A stretch of DNA of 64,000 bases from Taxillus chinensis (GCA_023512835.1 CM042088.1:58215579-58279578); one strand, 5' to 3'. Shown: positions 36,246-49,058, counted from the first letter of the stretch. Translations and numbers: made by a program. The notes: generated from the sequence alone by a model not told the origin.

Positions 36246-36848
36246 GGTATTCGGAGTTTGCCTTGCCTTTCGGTGAATGGAGTGCTCTACCTCGGCCCAT
36301 CGACATCATACGCTCTCATCGAAATAGATTTCGCGGAAAACCAGCTATCTCCGATCTTGGTTGGCCTTTCACCCCTAGCCAAAAGTCATCCCCGTATTTT
36401 GCCACATACGTGGGTTCGGTCCTCCCAGGCCTGTTAGAGCTCTCTTCAACCTGCGCTTGGCTAGATCGATCGGTTTCGCGTTACGGCCGAAAAAACGCTT
36501 GTGTTTGGGCACCGGTAGCGTACTCTCTTGTGGAATACGGCGGTTCTCTTGCAGAGAGCACACAAAGGACGTCTTATAGAGTCTGAATTCTTGGCCGGTA
36601 CCCTAAGAAAGCACTCTTTTCTGTCTTACTCTACATGTTTGTCTGTCAGCACCCGGACCACGAGGCGATTCGGCACATTGGAAACCTCCCAGTCCGAATA
36701 CGGTCGACCGAAAGCACAAGTGTTCTGTCTCTCTAAGAAAAGCTCTGTAGATTCGTTAACTCGGCATACGGGCTCATAGACTCTCGAAGGGTATCCAGTC
36801 AGAGTGTGCTCTCGATTCGAGCAACGTAATCTAGCACTAGCTCCAATC
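36246..36848 (-). pseudogene. rrn26: Nuclear copy of mitochondrial 26S (large-subunit) rRNA fragment (NUMT)
   Basis: On - this reads as about 600 nt of a bacterial-type large-subunit rRNA. Core words shared with the E. coli 23S region around positions 700-890 appear in order: CTAGCC...GCAGGTTGAAG, GAGGACCGAACC, GGGGTGAAAGGCCAA, GAGATAGCTGG, GGTAGAGCACT, GCAAACTCCGAATA. The equivalent chloroplast gene has clearly different wording in this segment, and the segment upstream fits a plant mitochondrial variable region, so the source is mitochondrial. It is not a functional gene. It sits between two chromovirus LTR pieces, as expected for filler DNA captured at a double-strand break. Confidence 0.88.
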
Positions 36849-38646
36849 AACACCTAAATAAAAACAAATCAACAAGTAGGGGTGAGCACAAAACTCAGTA
36901 GGTGAACTATCACTCCTTACCAACTACCAACAATGAACTCTTAATGTTACATGCTATGTATACAAGTGTACATATGTAGTGTTGAGTCATAACATAAACA
37001 CAACATCGGTCAATTCTGAATGAGTACAACAAATACAACATATCAATTTATAACAATGATTAACAATATATATGAATCACAACTACCAATTCAATAAAAC
37101 GAATAAGGCTTCCCCTCTTCCGGGCTCAAAGCCAATTGCCACCATTGGCAAAACAACATCACGGTGTACCCCTCATTCGGGCTCATAACCATTGCCAGCC
37201 TAGGCGATCATGCCACATCAGGACCCACACCTTATATACATAGGTACACAAACATAATATCTATTACAGCAAATCATCTTATACAAACACAATATCCAAT
37301 ACAACAAATCAACATATAATGTGTTCTCAATATAAAAAGCAAACATACACCTCAACTATTACAATAAAAATCATACTACAATCCTCAAGTGATACTTAAG
37401 GTCCCCCCCTAAAGGTTACAAGCTCAAATTCCCATTAGCAAACCAAAGAAAGCAAAACAAACTGCTAAAACAGTGCAAATTGGGTCCCAACTTTGAAAAA
37501 TCATAACTAATTCTACAGATCTCCAATTTTCTTATAATACCTACCATTTCTAAGCATTTTTAACTAGCTATCCAAATAAAATATAAAAAATTACACATAG
37601 TGATGCTCGTCACGTGCATCGCTACGTGCGAGATGTTTTTCCAGATTTGTTTCCAACTTCGAAAAATTATAACTATTTCTACAGAACTCCGATTGGCTTA
37701 TAAAATATACCATTTGTAGCTATTTCAATGTCACGTGCACACCTTGCATGTCTCCTTGCCTTGTACCCAACTTTCGCTATGTGCATGGCATGTGCATATC
37801 AATACGTGCACGCCAAATGTTCCATTCTATGTAGTCACTATTCAATTCGTTGACTTACTTGTGTACGAGCGATGCGTCGCTTAGTTCACATGATAAACCA
37901 TGATTGACTTCTTAAACCTTAACTCAATCCCTAAGCCTAAAGGTAGAGTTTTTAAGCCTCAAGACATTCTATCAATTAAGTTCTCTTATACAGATAATGA
38001 GTTACTAAGCCCTAACACAATTATTCTGATTAATTTTACAACTTTAATCAAATCAACTCTATTTGTCATTCAATCCTAAAAAAAATAAAGAAAGATAGAA
38101 TCACCTACCTCAAATATTTCGAAGTCGGACTAACTCGTCGGAACTTAGAAATGGCCTAAAGCTTCAACCTTTCTCCTTTCTCTCTTTCCTTGCCTACTAG
38201 AATGGCTAGGGCTCTCTAAGACAAAACAACAACAACCAAACCCTTAGGACGACCTCCCCCTTTTATAGAGCTTCTTTCCACTTCTTAAAAAACTTCTGAT
38301 TGCATTAAAACACTAGTTTCTTGCCCAACAAGTAACTTCTTTAAACCTAGTTTTTGTTTTCCATTAAAATTTCTATTTTTAAGTCCTTAAAATACCAAAA
38401 CACCCTTAATTAAGATAAATCCTAAATTTTCATTTAATGACAACTTATTAAATCTCTAAGTTATAAAATTGACTAATCTATCTCTTAAATTGCCACTAGA
38501 TATTATCAAAATATCCATGCGCCATCCTGACACCAAATAAAGTTCATTTATAGTCAAAATGATTATATTTCTTGCAACTACCAAAATGGCATCCTCAAAC
38601 CAGATATAAGTTATCTCTTAGTCTATTTTAGGTGCGGGATATTACA
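36849..38646 (-). repeat. Chromovirus LTR piece to the right of the mitochondrial insert
   Basis: It starts without an LTR terminus and carries the landmark AGGGGTGAGCACAAAACTCA at 36878. It ends GTGCGGGATATTACA, whose reverse complement TGTAATATCCCGCACC is a typical Tekay LTR start. Because the landmark also occurs in the left piece (35760), the two pieces are not simply one LTR split by the rRNA fragment. They are two overlapping LTR pieces, or one rearranged copy. Confidence 0.65.
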
Positions 38647-41253
38647 ATACTGATCCGAGCCGAGCTGCACTGGTGGCCATGCCGAGCCTCCTCCTCGCCG
38701 CCCCAAATCAACCCCCAAACCCTACACCCCTATCCTATTTAAGGATCCCTATAACAGATCTCATGCACGGGCTCTCCTCTCCTACAAAATTCCAAAATCC
38801 AAAAATCACAAAATCCCCCCTTCTTTGCCTCCTTCCACCAAGAGCCCCCGCTCCCCACATGGACGAAAATCATCTCGTCGGCCAGTGTGGAGTACCCCAT
38901 GTTTGTTCCCCCATGAAATGTCACATACTCTCATCCCCAAAGCCGATATAGAGGCCTTCTTAGGTTCATAGCCGGCTACCATTATTGTCACCCAATTTAC
39001 TGTGTGGCTCCGTTTGAAGCCAATCCAGCATCCCGCAACAGCTAGTTGGTGCCAAAAGAAGACGCCCAATTCGGCGAAGGAGCCTACTTGGAGAAGAAGA
39101 AATTTCATTTGAGTGTGGTTAGTTTCATGTCTTTTATTTTATTTTACCCACTTTCCCACAATGCCTCTGTTTTCATGATGATTAGCCCTCATGGTTATGC
39201 ATTTTCTGTTTTATGTTCTTAGTCTTTATGTCCGTGTGTTGTCCCTATGTATGTGTGTTGTTGATTGCGCTTGAGATGAGTTTGATTTTTTCTTTACTTG
39301 GTCCATTCCTTTTAGTCGTTTGTGTTGCTTGCAAAATGGTTCCTAAAATAAAATAAAAGAGAGAAGAAAAAAGTTGGGTTTGTATTGTTATATGGTTTTT
39401 CGTGGTTTATTTTATTTGCATTTGGATGTGTCGTTCTGGCCACTAGGCATGGTTTCTCAACTCTGTTTTCCTCAAAGAATATATTGCAGGGTTCTAGGAT
39501 GGGTCTTTTCTTCTCTCTGCTTCATGCAAGTGTGTAGGTGTTGATTCTGTTTGTGTTGTTTGGGTGTCGATAGATTTATCTATTGTATTGTTTTTGTTTG
39601 TGTTTGTTTTGTTTTCAAAGGTGGTGAATATATGTTTTCAAAAAAAAAAACAAAAAACAACAAACAACAAACAAAACGTGTAACTTGGATTGCGTTTTGT
39701 TCACTCTGATATGATTTTCAGGAAAAAAAATGTGAGCATACTCCAATTTGGCTCACTTGTTCATATACTATCTTGTTCTTGGTCACTGGTTCATCTTTGT
39801 GCGTTTGTGACCCAAGCTTCTGCCTGCATGGATCTGTGTTTCTTTTCTTTTGTCTCTGTTTGTTGTGTTTTTTTCTCCCTATATTTTCACCCTTCTATTT
39901 TTTTTGTTTTCTTTGAGCTATGTCCATTTGGTGAGTGGGCTAAACGAATTTCTGGTGTAAAGGCCATCTCTTCCTTGCTTGCATGGTGTTATTTCCAGTT
40001 TGGCCAACTTGGATATTGTAAATGTGATGTGTTTCTTAATTTGTATCATTTCATTTCATAGTGGTTCGTGGAGAGGCTTGTTAGTTTCGGGCCTATAGGA
40101 AATAGTGTTAACTTGGAATTTTCAATTATTGTCATGTATTTTGTAATTTGTAATCAAGTATAGTAAAAAAAAGGAAAAAAAAAAGAAAAAAAGTGAAAAA
40201 ACAAAAAAGAAAAAAAGAGAGAAAAGTGAGCTTGTTTTTATTTTGTGAATGTCACAATCACACATAGCACTTATTTGCCTCTTTTTTTATTTAATAAAAA
40301 AAACCTTTCTTAAGTTAAAAATACATTTTTAAAAAAAACCTTTCTTAAATTAAAAACTTCTTGTTATGATAATTTAAAAAACACTTTTCAAACACTTTTT
40401 TCAACACTGTTTTTTCCTTCTACTTTTCACAATTTCCTATTAATTGTTACACCTTCTTAAAAAAAGTTTTTTTAAAAAAATCAACAACATTTTCTTAAAA
40501 AATAATACTAATAATAACAAAAAATAAACAACAAAAAATAAAAATTTCAAATAAAAAAATGTTTTCTAAAACAAATAAAAATAAATAAAAAAGAAACAGT
40601 TTTCTAAAATAAAAACAACAATAACAAAAAAATAAAAAAAATCAAAATAAACTTTCTTTTTTCCAAACACTTGGCTTTTTAACGCCTAAACTTTTCTTTT
40701 AACTTTTTTCATCCCATACATAGCATTGTAAGAAACATGTATTTTAAAATTTTAACTTTGAACATAGGATTTAGATAATTTACCCTTCAGATTCCTTTGG
40801 CTTTTGAGTAAATTGGGCTTAATATTTAACTTTAACAAAAAATTACAAAAAACATTAGAATGTTCCTTAGAGGCTTAGGATAATTTTGATTTAATTTCAA
40901 CTTTAATAAAAAATTTAGAAAAATAAAAAGGATAGAATTTTAGGTCATGGGAAAATTTAGTATCACCTCTAGACTAGTTAATTTTAAGCAAACGGTTAAA
41001 ACAAGTTATAAACCTTTAACTCTTAAGATAAGTACCGAAAGGGCGTCGTGAGGCTGTTAATCCTTCCCCACGCGTAAGTAACCAAATCTCAAGCCCATCC
41101 CTAGCGGCGTAGATTAATTTTCTTTTAGGTGACTAATCGCACTCTAAAAAATGATTGGTGGCGACTTTAATTTTTCATCACCGTTCGAGTGAATGTTGGG
41201 GGGAATCGCACCCCAAAAGTGATTTTCCTCCCGGACGAAATCTGGTGATGACA
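38647..41253 (+). repeat. Tat/Ogre-like LTR (left edge uncertain) with A-rich low-complexity DNA
   Basis: The last 250 bases (AGTACCGAAAGGGCGTCGTG, GGTGACTAATCGCAC, ending GGTGATGACA) match the LTR end at 15540-15722 and are typical of Tat-lineage LTRs. The preceding 2.3 kb hold no gene: a promoter-like CCTATTTAAGG near 38734, T/G-rich DNA with long A runs (39640-39652, 40163-40225) and AT-rich repeats. Whether all of it belongs to this LTR is inference. It sits in the 3' region of Athila E. Confidence 0.6.
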
Positions 41254-42348
41254 ATAGGCTACATGTTTTTAGTCTTGAACTTGATTGGCACTAGAATTTT
41301 TTTGTGAATCTTTGAGCATTAATGATTAGTTCCATTTGAGTTTATTTGATTGTGCAATATTTGAATAATGATTGAGAATCTTAAATAGTTAGAGTTAAGT
41401 TGTCTAGTATGGATACATATCTTGCACAACTAAAATTTTGATTCTTTAATATTTGATTAATTCATCTTGATTTTTATGTCTTAATTGGGAAGTTTAAGTA
41501 TGTGAGAATTAAGTATGTGAGAATTATAATTCTAGCTAGTTTTGAGTTATGCTTATACTTTAATTTAATGAGTTGTGAAATACTGTTTCTATCATTACAA
41601 CTTATTTATGTCAATACTTGAGTTTTTCTTGCATTTGGGTTTTATATGAGCCAAGCTTGTGGATGTAAAAGTGAGATATTTAAAAAAAGAGTGAATAATC
41701 CATTAGGGGAGAGCATAAAATGCAACCTTGTAAGGTTATTAATTAAAAAAAAGCATTATTCAAAAAGGTTAGCAAACTTGCAAAGTATGCTATATCACTT
41801 AGGACTGATCCTAAAAGGCTTTTAAACTCGATACCCTAAGATCCGCCATAATCTAGAAGCTGCAAGATGGTTCAGCTACATGGGTGGTATAAATGATTAT
41901 TGTTAAGTAAGTTTGGCTACCTATTTAAAAAAAAAGTGTGAAAGAAAAAAAATTTAAAAAGTAATTGGCTAATCCATTGCATATATCTTGTTTAGATCCA
42001 ATGATCCTTACTCATTTGTTTCACTTCAAGTATGTATATAAATGATGGCATGATATTTGGAGTATGAAATGACTATGGTTAACTTTTGAGTATGTTTAAT
42101 CTTAGCCATCTGATTTATAATTGCATATTTGTGTGAATTAATTAAGTGTCATGAATCAGAGATGAGTTAAAAGAATAAAAAAGTTGATAAATTTTTAGCT
42201 TCACACACTCACATCTATACTAGAACTTAATTCGTAGTATTCAAGTTGTTGTTTTTGAATATTTGAATTTGCAATTTTAAATAATCTTTGTTTGGTGCTT
42301 AATCTTGATATTTGTTCAAGGACGACCAAAGTTCAAGTATGGGAAATT
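41254..42348 (+). mobile_element. 3' noncoding internal region of Athila E
   Basis: On + this ends with TTCAAGGACGACC and GTTCAAGTATGGG directly before an LTR start, the Athila pre-LTR pattern. It shares a 58-bp block (41683-41740) with Athila A at 6533-6590 with only two mismatches, while the surrounding sequence is different. No coding region is present. The 5' part of E is missing. Confidence 0.75.
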
Positions 42349-43756
42349 TGATCAATACAAATCTTATTATCAAATTTGCATTTAATTTATGAACTTTAAG
42401 TTAATATTCTGTTAAATTGATGTATTTTTATAATGATATTCTCCTATTTTAGTTATTTATTGTTTTAATCAATTTCATAGATTTAATATTAATTTTAGTG
42501 GTTTTTAATGTTAAATTGATTATTCTAATTTTGATATTAATTCTTTGAGCTTAATTTGTGATTTTACTAAGTGATTAATAATTATTTAATTAATAGAATT
42601 TTGCGCTCTCTATATATATATTTGGGTTAATTGAATTATATTTTTATTTTTCTTAATGCATTATTTAATTTTTCATGTTACATGAGTGGAAGAAATTGAA
42701 AAGAAAACTTAATTGTGGTGGGGCCACTTGTTAATAGGAAATAATGGCATGATACGTGAAAATTGTGGAAGAACATGACTTTAATGTGAGTGGGTCCATG
42801 AAGAAATCAAAGGAAGGAAAGAAGGATTTAGGCATTATGTAGGAGAGAAGGAAACATTGGAAGGATAGTTTAAAAAAAAGAAAGAAAGAGCATAATTTTT
42901 GCATGAGTCTATATAAGACCCTGCCCAGTGTCACCTCCATCTTTGATCACCCATTACACCCAATGTTGTTTTCCATATGCTTCAGCAATGTTCTAATGCA
43001 GCATTCATCACGGCCAACGTAACATCCATTCATAGTAGCAATTAAGAGAGAGAATTAGAGAGAGATAGTACACCGAGCATTGGAGATCTGGATCAAGTTC
43101 AAGATTGGACATTTAATTCTTTGTGGCCTATTTTTCTTTTATCTTCTTTATTTTTGTTGTTCTAATTTTCCAAACAGATTTGTGATTTTTGTAATCGGTT
43201 TAGCGTAGCACTTTGGATGCTTATTTTGAATCCATGTTTTTAATATTTAATTTGGTATTTTATGTGCTATGATTTAATTCTCTATCTCTTTGATTTGTTG
43301 ATTTAATATCTCGGTTGAGTGTTGATTTAAAAATTCATTGTGCGTTAATATTTTAATTGAGTGGAAAGAATTGTTTTGTAGGGAATAGGGCAGTCTTTTG
43401 AGAATTAATTCATACTTATTCTGATTAGAATAAATTCATAATTTAATTGTATTCATGATATCTTGGTGTAGTTAAATTATGAGGTCATAATTTATCTCTT
43501 TAGATAGTAATAAACAACATTCAGGTGTGAAGTTAAACCGGTTACATCTTTAATTAATTGAATTCCGTAGTTAAAAATCTTTGCTTTAATTAGTTTTTAA
43601 TTTAATCAAAAATTTCCCCAATTTTATATTATTCTTTTTTATTAGTTTTTGTTAAATAGGTTGAATTAAATTTTATAAGTCCTCTGGTAAAGAGCAATCT
43701 AGGTTAAGCCACTAGCTATACTTAATTTAAAATTTATTTGGAGTACGTGTGCGACA
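42349..43756 (+). repeat. 3' LTR of Athila E
   Basis: It begins TGATCAATACAAATC after the polypurine-like tract and ends GTGTGCGACA, 1408 bp. A TATA box TATATAAG lies at 42910-42917. At 43757 the gag-protease of element C resumes on -, so E was inserted into C near the protease-RT junction. Confidence 0.82.
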
Positions 43757-45723
43757 AACGCTCTTTTTATCTACCATTGGAGCTTTTTGAATTGACGGTA
43801 GTGGTAGTGGCTTCCTTAGGCCAAGTTCTTCGAATTTCTGTCGTTTAGTGAATGGAACATATGCTATAGCTTCTAAGGCATTTTCTTCATTGGCCACCTC
43901 CTCATTGCCTAAATTGGATGGACTTGTCATAGCTACAACCAAGGGTTCTTGAAAATTTAAAGTAAGGTTACTCACCAGGCTATCCACCAAGTCCACCCTG
44001 CATCCTTGCTCAAAATTATCTAAATGCTTCATGCTTTTTGAAGACATTGAACTCTATTTTTTCATCACTGATGTTTAGGGTCATATGTCCTCCCTTTACA
44101 TCAATGATAGCTCCAGTTGTAACAAGGAATGGTCTTCCCAAAATTAGAAGTATAGCTCTGACGTCATCCATGTCTAAGGCAATAAAGTCTACAAGGATTA
44201 TCGAATTGCTGACTTGTACTGGTGTATTCTCTAAAATCCCGACAGGACGCTTGATTGACTTGTCTGCTAGCTAGAGAGTGATGGATGTCAGTTGTAATTC
44301 CCCTAGTCCTAATCTCTTGCACATGGAAAAGGGAATCAAACTGATACTTGCACCAAAGTCGTAAAGGGCACTGTCAAAAGAGAGATCACTTATGATGCAA
44401 GGAATGAAGAAACTGCCCAAATCACTTAGCTTTGGTGGAGGATTTCATTGAATTATTGCATTGTAGTTCTCCAAGAGTGTCACGGTAACATGTTACCCTA
44501 ATGCTATTTTATTTCCCACAATTTCATTTAACAATTTGGCATATGATGGTATTGTTGCAAGAATATCACCAAAAGGAATTGTTACCTTAAGTTACTTGAA
44601 GATATCTACGAATTTCTTGAATTGTTCATCCTTCTTCTGTCTCATTTGTCTTTGAAGAAAGGGTAGAGGTGGAACATACGGCTTAAGCTCTTTCTTTCGT
44701 GGTTGCTCTTCAGTTTCTTGAGCCTCCTTTGACTTGTCTTTTTCGGGCTCTTTGTCCTTGGCAGACTCTTTAATTTCTTGAACCTCGTTCTATTAGTTTT
44801 GATCTTTGTCTTGCTCTGGTTCATTGCGAGGTTCATGTTGTTGAAGTTCTTTGCCGCTTTTGATTGTTATGACTTTGTAGTATTCCCGGGAGTTTGGCTC
44901 TAAGCGGCTGGGAAGTTCTCCAAGATTTCTTTGGGTTAGAGCTTCAACAATTTGTAAGAGTTGCATTTCTATCCTCTTTTCAGCTCTATCCATTCTTATA
45001 TTGATTTCCTAGATTTTGTCATTAGTAATATTAGCTAGCTTTTCAATGGCGACCTCCCAACTTGCCTTTTGCTCAAGTTGACTCCTTGGTTGTTATTGTT
45101 GAGGTCCAAAATTCTATCCACTAGCTTGTCCTTGAGTGTTGTTTAACCTTTCTTGATCACCCTGTTTAAAATTTGGGTGATTCTTCCAACCTTGATTGTA
45201 TGTGTTTGAGTAAGGATTGTTTACTTGATTATACTGGATGTAGTTAGTTTGTTCCTCAATCTCCATTGGAATGCTAGTATGATAGCTGTCCAGAGGACAA
45301 CTAGCTGGTGCATGTGCTCCTCTACATTTTGAACAAGTGGAGCTTACATTTGCCACTGGTTTGGCCATCAGCTTCTCTACTTGGTGAGTGAGTGCTTAGA
45401 TTTTTGCATTTAGTAGAGTGCTTTCCTCCAGTTCGTAAGCTCCTAGTTTGTTGGGAACCATTTTCTTTCTTATTCTCATGGAGAAGTTCTTGGCCATATC
45501 CTCAATGATTGTGGAGGCCTCTAGCAGGAACCATTATTTAAGCCCATGGTTTGGGCACCTCCTCTATAAATTCTTGAAGTGTTCCTATGCTTTTCCACTC
45601 CTTGAGAAAAAGCTATTATTTGACTTTGTAATTTGGATAATTTACCTCGAGGGAAGTATTGTGCTAAAAGCTCTTGTGTGTAGTCCCCAGTTGCTGAAGT
45701 AATGGTTGGAGAAGGAGTTGAAT
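43757..45723 (-). pseudogene. gag-pro: Athila C gag (C-terminal part) and aspartic protease
   Basis: Read on -, gag resumes with TQELLAQYFPRGKLSKLQSQ (about 45690-45630). It continues through a zinc knuckle CSKCRGAHAPASC (about 45333-45295) and NNPYSNTYNQGWKNHPNF, a hallmark of Athila gag. The protease region follows with DFGAS (about 44350) and LILGRPFLVTTGAIIDVKGG (about 44150-44090). The frame is broken by several stops and shifts. It stops at 43757, where the LTR of E is inserted, just before RT would begin. The N-terminal part lies at 58617-58982, separated by element G and its contents. Confidence 0.88.
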
Positions 45724-46368
45724 TGTGAGGATTTTTCTCAGTGGTGAGAGCAAGTACACTATGATATGTATATTGAAATGATTCCTTGCGAACTTATGGT
45801 TGTTTTTTGTGAGGGGCATAATGTATGGTTATTACTATGTGCTGCTTGTGTATAAAATATGATAGGCTATGCAAGAATTATGCTAGTGAAAGCAATTGTG
45901 TTTGTTAGTGACGGTAATATGTTAGATATTGGGTATGCGTAGTAGTTATGTGTAGGTGTGGTGTTTATAAGGATGTTTTCTCTTTTCGAGGATGAAAAAG
46001 CCTAAGGTGAGGAGGATGTAAGGATCCGTATATGTGTTAGTGTAACTTATAATCTATATTTGATATTAAGAATGTTGTTTTTGAGAATGTGGCCATTAAT
46101 ACGATCGTTTTGACTATATTTGGGCCTAATTTGAGGTCTAGAAGCTTCCATAGGTTATTTAGTAAATTTTAGGAGTTAAATTAAGGGTTAATAAGTAAAA
46201 ATAAAATTTAGGAGGGCTTTTGGAAATTATTAAGGAGGAGGACAAATTTTAATTAAAAATAAGGTTTTGGGGTTTTATTATTTATTATAACTCTATTTTG
46301 AGAAACCTTAGCCATCGGAGAAGAGTTCATAGTATTCTTCGCGTTCTTCATCGATTCTAGACCATTCT
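45724..46368 (+). repeat. Chromovirus solo LTR G, left part
   Basis: The C gag frame is interrupted exactly here. The five bases before it are TGAAT (45719-45723), and the five after the right end (58616) are TGAAC, a likely target duplication with one change. The element starts TGTGAGGATTTTTC. It contains at 45984-46020 the sequence TTCGAGGATGA...GGTGAGGAGGATGTAAGG, which in element B is the polypurine tract plus LTR start. The unit runs on to 46368, where the TRIM is inserted, and resumes at 56738. Confidence 0.75.
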
Positions 46369-46617
46369 TGTAATAGCCCAAGTCTCCTGTAGCACGATAT
46401 TGTCCAGTGCAGCGCCCAAGCCCAATGCCCGATTTTGTTCTTGGCAGTGCCACACAAGCACCCCAAAAGGCCTTGTGCCAGGAGAGGTGTAGAGTTTACC
46501 TCTCCTGGCACGAGGCTTTTTGGGGTGCTTGTGTGGCACTTCCAAGAACAAAACCGGGGATTGGGCTTAGGCCGTGAACTGGACAATATCGTGCTACGTG
46601 GGACTTGGGTTGTTACA
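46369..46617. repeat. Palindromic (hairpin) 5' LTR of a TRIM element
   Basis: 46369-46488 is the reverse complement of 46498-46617 with about 15 mismatches in 120, and the loop is only 9 bases (GTAGAGTTT). The right arm is the 3' two-thirds of the TRIM LTR, also present at 46746-46857 plus 56710-56737. The left arm is an inverted second copy that replaces the normal start of the LTR. The right end GTTGTTACA is followed by GA and a PBS, so this copy holds the 5' LTR position. Confidence 0.88.
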
Positions 46618-46619
46618 GA

Positions 46620-46631
46620 TGGTATCAAAGC
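46620..46631 (+). promoter_or_regulatory. PBS of the TRIM element
   Basis: TGGTATCAAAGC follows the 5' LTR by two bases. It differs by one base from the initiator methionine tRNA complement TGGTATCAGAGC. Confidence 0.75.
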
Positions 46632-46857
46632 TGAGGACCGGGTTTGTGTGCCATAGTCCCACGAGGATGTGGGCATCCTAAGGGGGTGGATTATAGTCTG
46701 AGAACTTTGCAAGTCCCACATCGGCTGGGGAGGAGAACGAAGCGTGCCTCTTAAAAGGACGTGGAGACCTCTCTTGGTATGAGGCCTTTTGGGGTGCCTG
46801 TATGACACTGCCAAGAACAAACCAGGGATTAGGCTTGGGCCCTGAACCGGACAATAT

Positions 46858-49058
46858 TGTCACGCCCCCAAATTCTAGGGAACCCAGAACCGGGTACATG
46901 ACTTCCCCTTACCCGCACCCAAAAGGTCAAGGGGTTGGTGACTAGCACCAATAGAGACTACACCGCGGGTGCTGTCTCAAATATGCAACCCTGTACAGTC
47001 ATACATCAAGGGTAATCCTGTACTTTTCCATACATCATCATGCATACAATGAGTCAAACAGTCATACAGACATCACATCACAAACAGTATGCAAATACAA
47101 CTGTCCACGGACCCATGTCTGGGATATCACACAAAACAATACAGAATATAATATTGTATCATACATCAGAGTAGTGGGCGTTCTCTTGGAAGAAAGTCCT
47201 CCACTAGTCTCGGGTCACACCTGAAAAAGGTAAACAGCATGTAGGGGTGAGCGACAAGCTCAGTAGGTGACCCCAACACTCCACATCATGCAAACATTCA
47301 AGTCTATACTACATGCTCTATGTACTCGTGCATTGTGTAGTGTGCACAATTATCAGGACTCAGCCTGCAAACAAACATCAGGACCTAGCCTGCCCACACA
47401 GGACAACTTGTCCACGATCCTCAACAGGATCCCAGCTTAGGGCACTCAGCCCTACCACAGCGTTATATATCCGGACACAGTGCCACACAGGCCTGCCATC
47501 AGCATATATGCCTGCTACGGCCATAGCGCAATATGCCCGGACACAGTGCCACACAAGCCTGCCATCAGCGCATATGCCCGACCCGTCAACCACATAACAT
47601 CATCTGTGCTCCATGGTGAGAACCCAACAAGTCATAGAGCCTAAGCCCCAATCCCTCAAACCAACATACCAACACCAATATGGTCTTAAGGTATACAACA
47701 CTCCCTTTAATCGTAGCCGGTCTTCACCGGTCGATCCTCATTCCTTGACTAAGGAAGGAGATACCCATAGCAGCTATTCGCTTGCAATAAAAAGTCCCGG
47801 CATTGGGTCTCCATATCATAACTAAGATAATCTGATTTTTGGGGATTTTTCTGAGATGTCTAACCCCACTCTCCAAAAATTCACCTCTACAAAAAATTGG
47901 ATTTTTTCGAGATTTTACACTAAATCCAACTTTTCACATTTTGAAGGAGTGAGAATTTATTTTTCTAGTATTTTTCTTTGAATCCAAATGGGGGGTATTT
48001 CATTATTTATATAATACTTAAATGTGGAGAGGCATAATGGTTTACAATGTAAATGTCCAGTGCAGTATAGTTGCACTGCTACGGAACACTGCTGCGGATT
48101 GATGCTGCGGAATGGATGCTACGGATCACTGCTGCTGATCCGGACTACTGATCCAGACTACTAATCCGGACTAACGAAGCTGCTGACTACAAAGCTGCTG
48201 ACTCCAGACCTGCTGACTCCACAGCTGCTGACTCCATAGCTGCTGACTCTACAGCTGCTGACTACGGACTTTGACCCTAAAGTTCGCCCAGGGTACTGTT
48301 TATCATCGTTTTTGGCCTATTTTCATTTGGAATCAACCCAGCAACCCCCAGGCACTCACAAACACGCGTTTTACTAAACAGAGTACAAAATTACATACCG
48401 AAACTGATATAAATCAATTCTTACCCACATATCTTATGCTAAACCATTAGATCTAACCCAAAAATTGGGTTTTCCCCAAAACCTAGGGTTCATACTCAAT
48501 TTCATAAATCATGATAAACTCATGCATATTCAAAGACAGAATCGAGATAAGAGGTTCAAGGACACCTACCTGGGAAGATTATTTGCGATCCACGAGCTTT
48601 AATCGCCCCAAAATCACCAAAGGAAGCTCTTCAACTTCTCTCTCTCTCTCTCTCTCTCTTGCTCAAACACGCACGCACCAAGCAAATTAAAGGGATAAGG
48701 CAGTTTCTTAATTATTTATACTGCTGCCAATAATTCGCCTCCCAGCAATAATTGACCTCCCGAATGCAATAATTGACCTCTCGAGGTCACAAACTCAAAT
48801 TTGAGCCCAATTACTGTCAAAATGCTCGAAATGACAAGCACAACACTAAACAGATATTACCACATTCAAATGACCACTCAAACACAAAGTCAACCAATAA
48901 ACCCAGAAAAGTCAACAATCGGGTCAAATGGGGCCCCAACTCGGAATTGGGCCCAAGTACAGTCAAAATGCTCACTTCGACGGCTACACTACAGTCTAGA
49001 TAGTTGCATGCACATAAAATGGCTATCTCTCAACACTTCCCAAATACGAGTCTTTACA
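46858..49058 (-). repeat. 3' LTR of chromovirus B
   Basis: 2201 bp, on + TGTCACGCCCCC to CGAGTCTTTACA. On its internal side it is bordered by the polypurine tract (TCCTCCCCACCTTA on +, 49059-49072). It includes a minisatellite of GCTGCTGACT-type units (about 48178-48265) and a CT run near 48636-48659. Open frames inside are repeated in the other LTR and are not genes. Confidence 0.93.

Noticed and set aside
36263..36853. Open frames in the mitochondrial insert
   Set aside because: The sequence is large-subunit rRNA, so open frames there are coincidental.
39690..40061. 123-codon ORF with hydrophobic runs
   Set aside because: T/G-rich low-complexity LTR-like DNA; no domain and no conservation visible.
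46308..46899. Overlapping ORFs on both strands around the TRIM
   Set aside because: They come from the palindromic LTR and its direct copy; TRIM elements do not code for proteins.
47313..47597. 94-codon ORF repeated at 54965-55249
   Set aside because: It lies inside the two LTRs of chromovirus B; LTR identity explains the repetition and the codon content is not protein-like.
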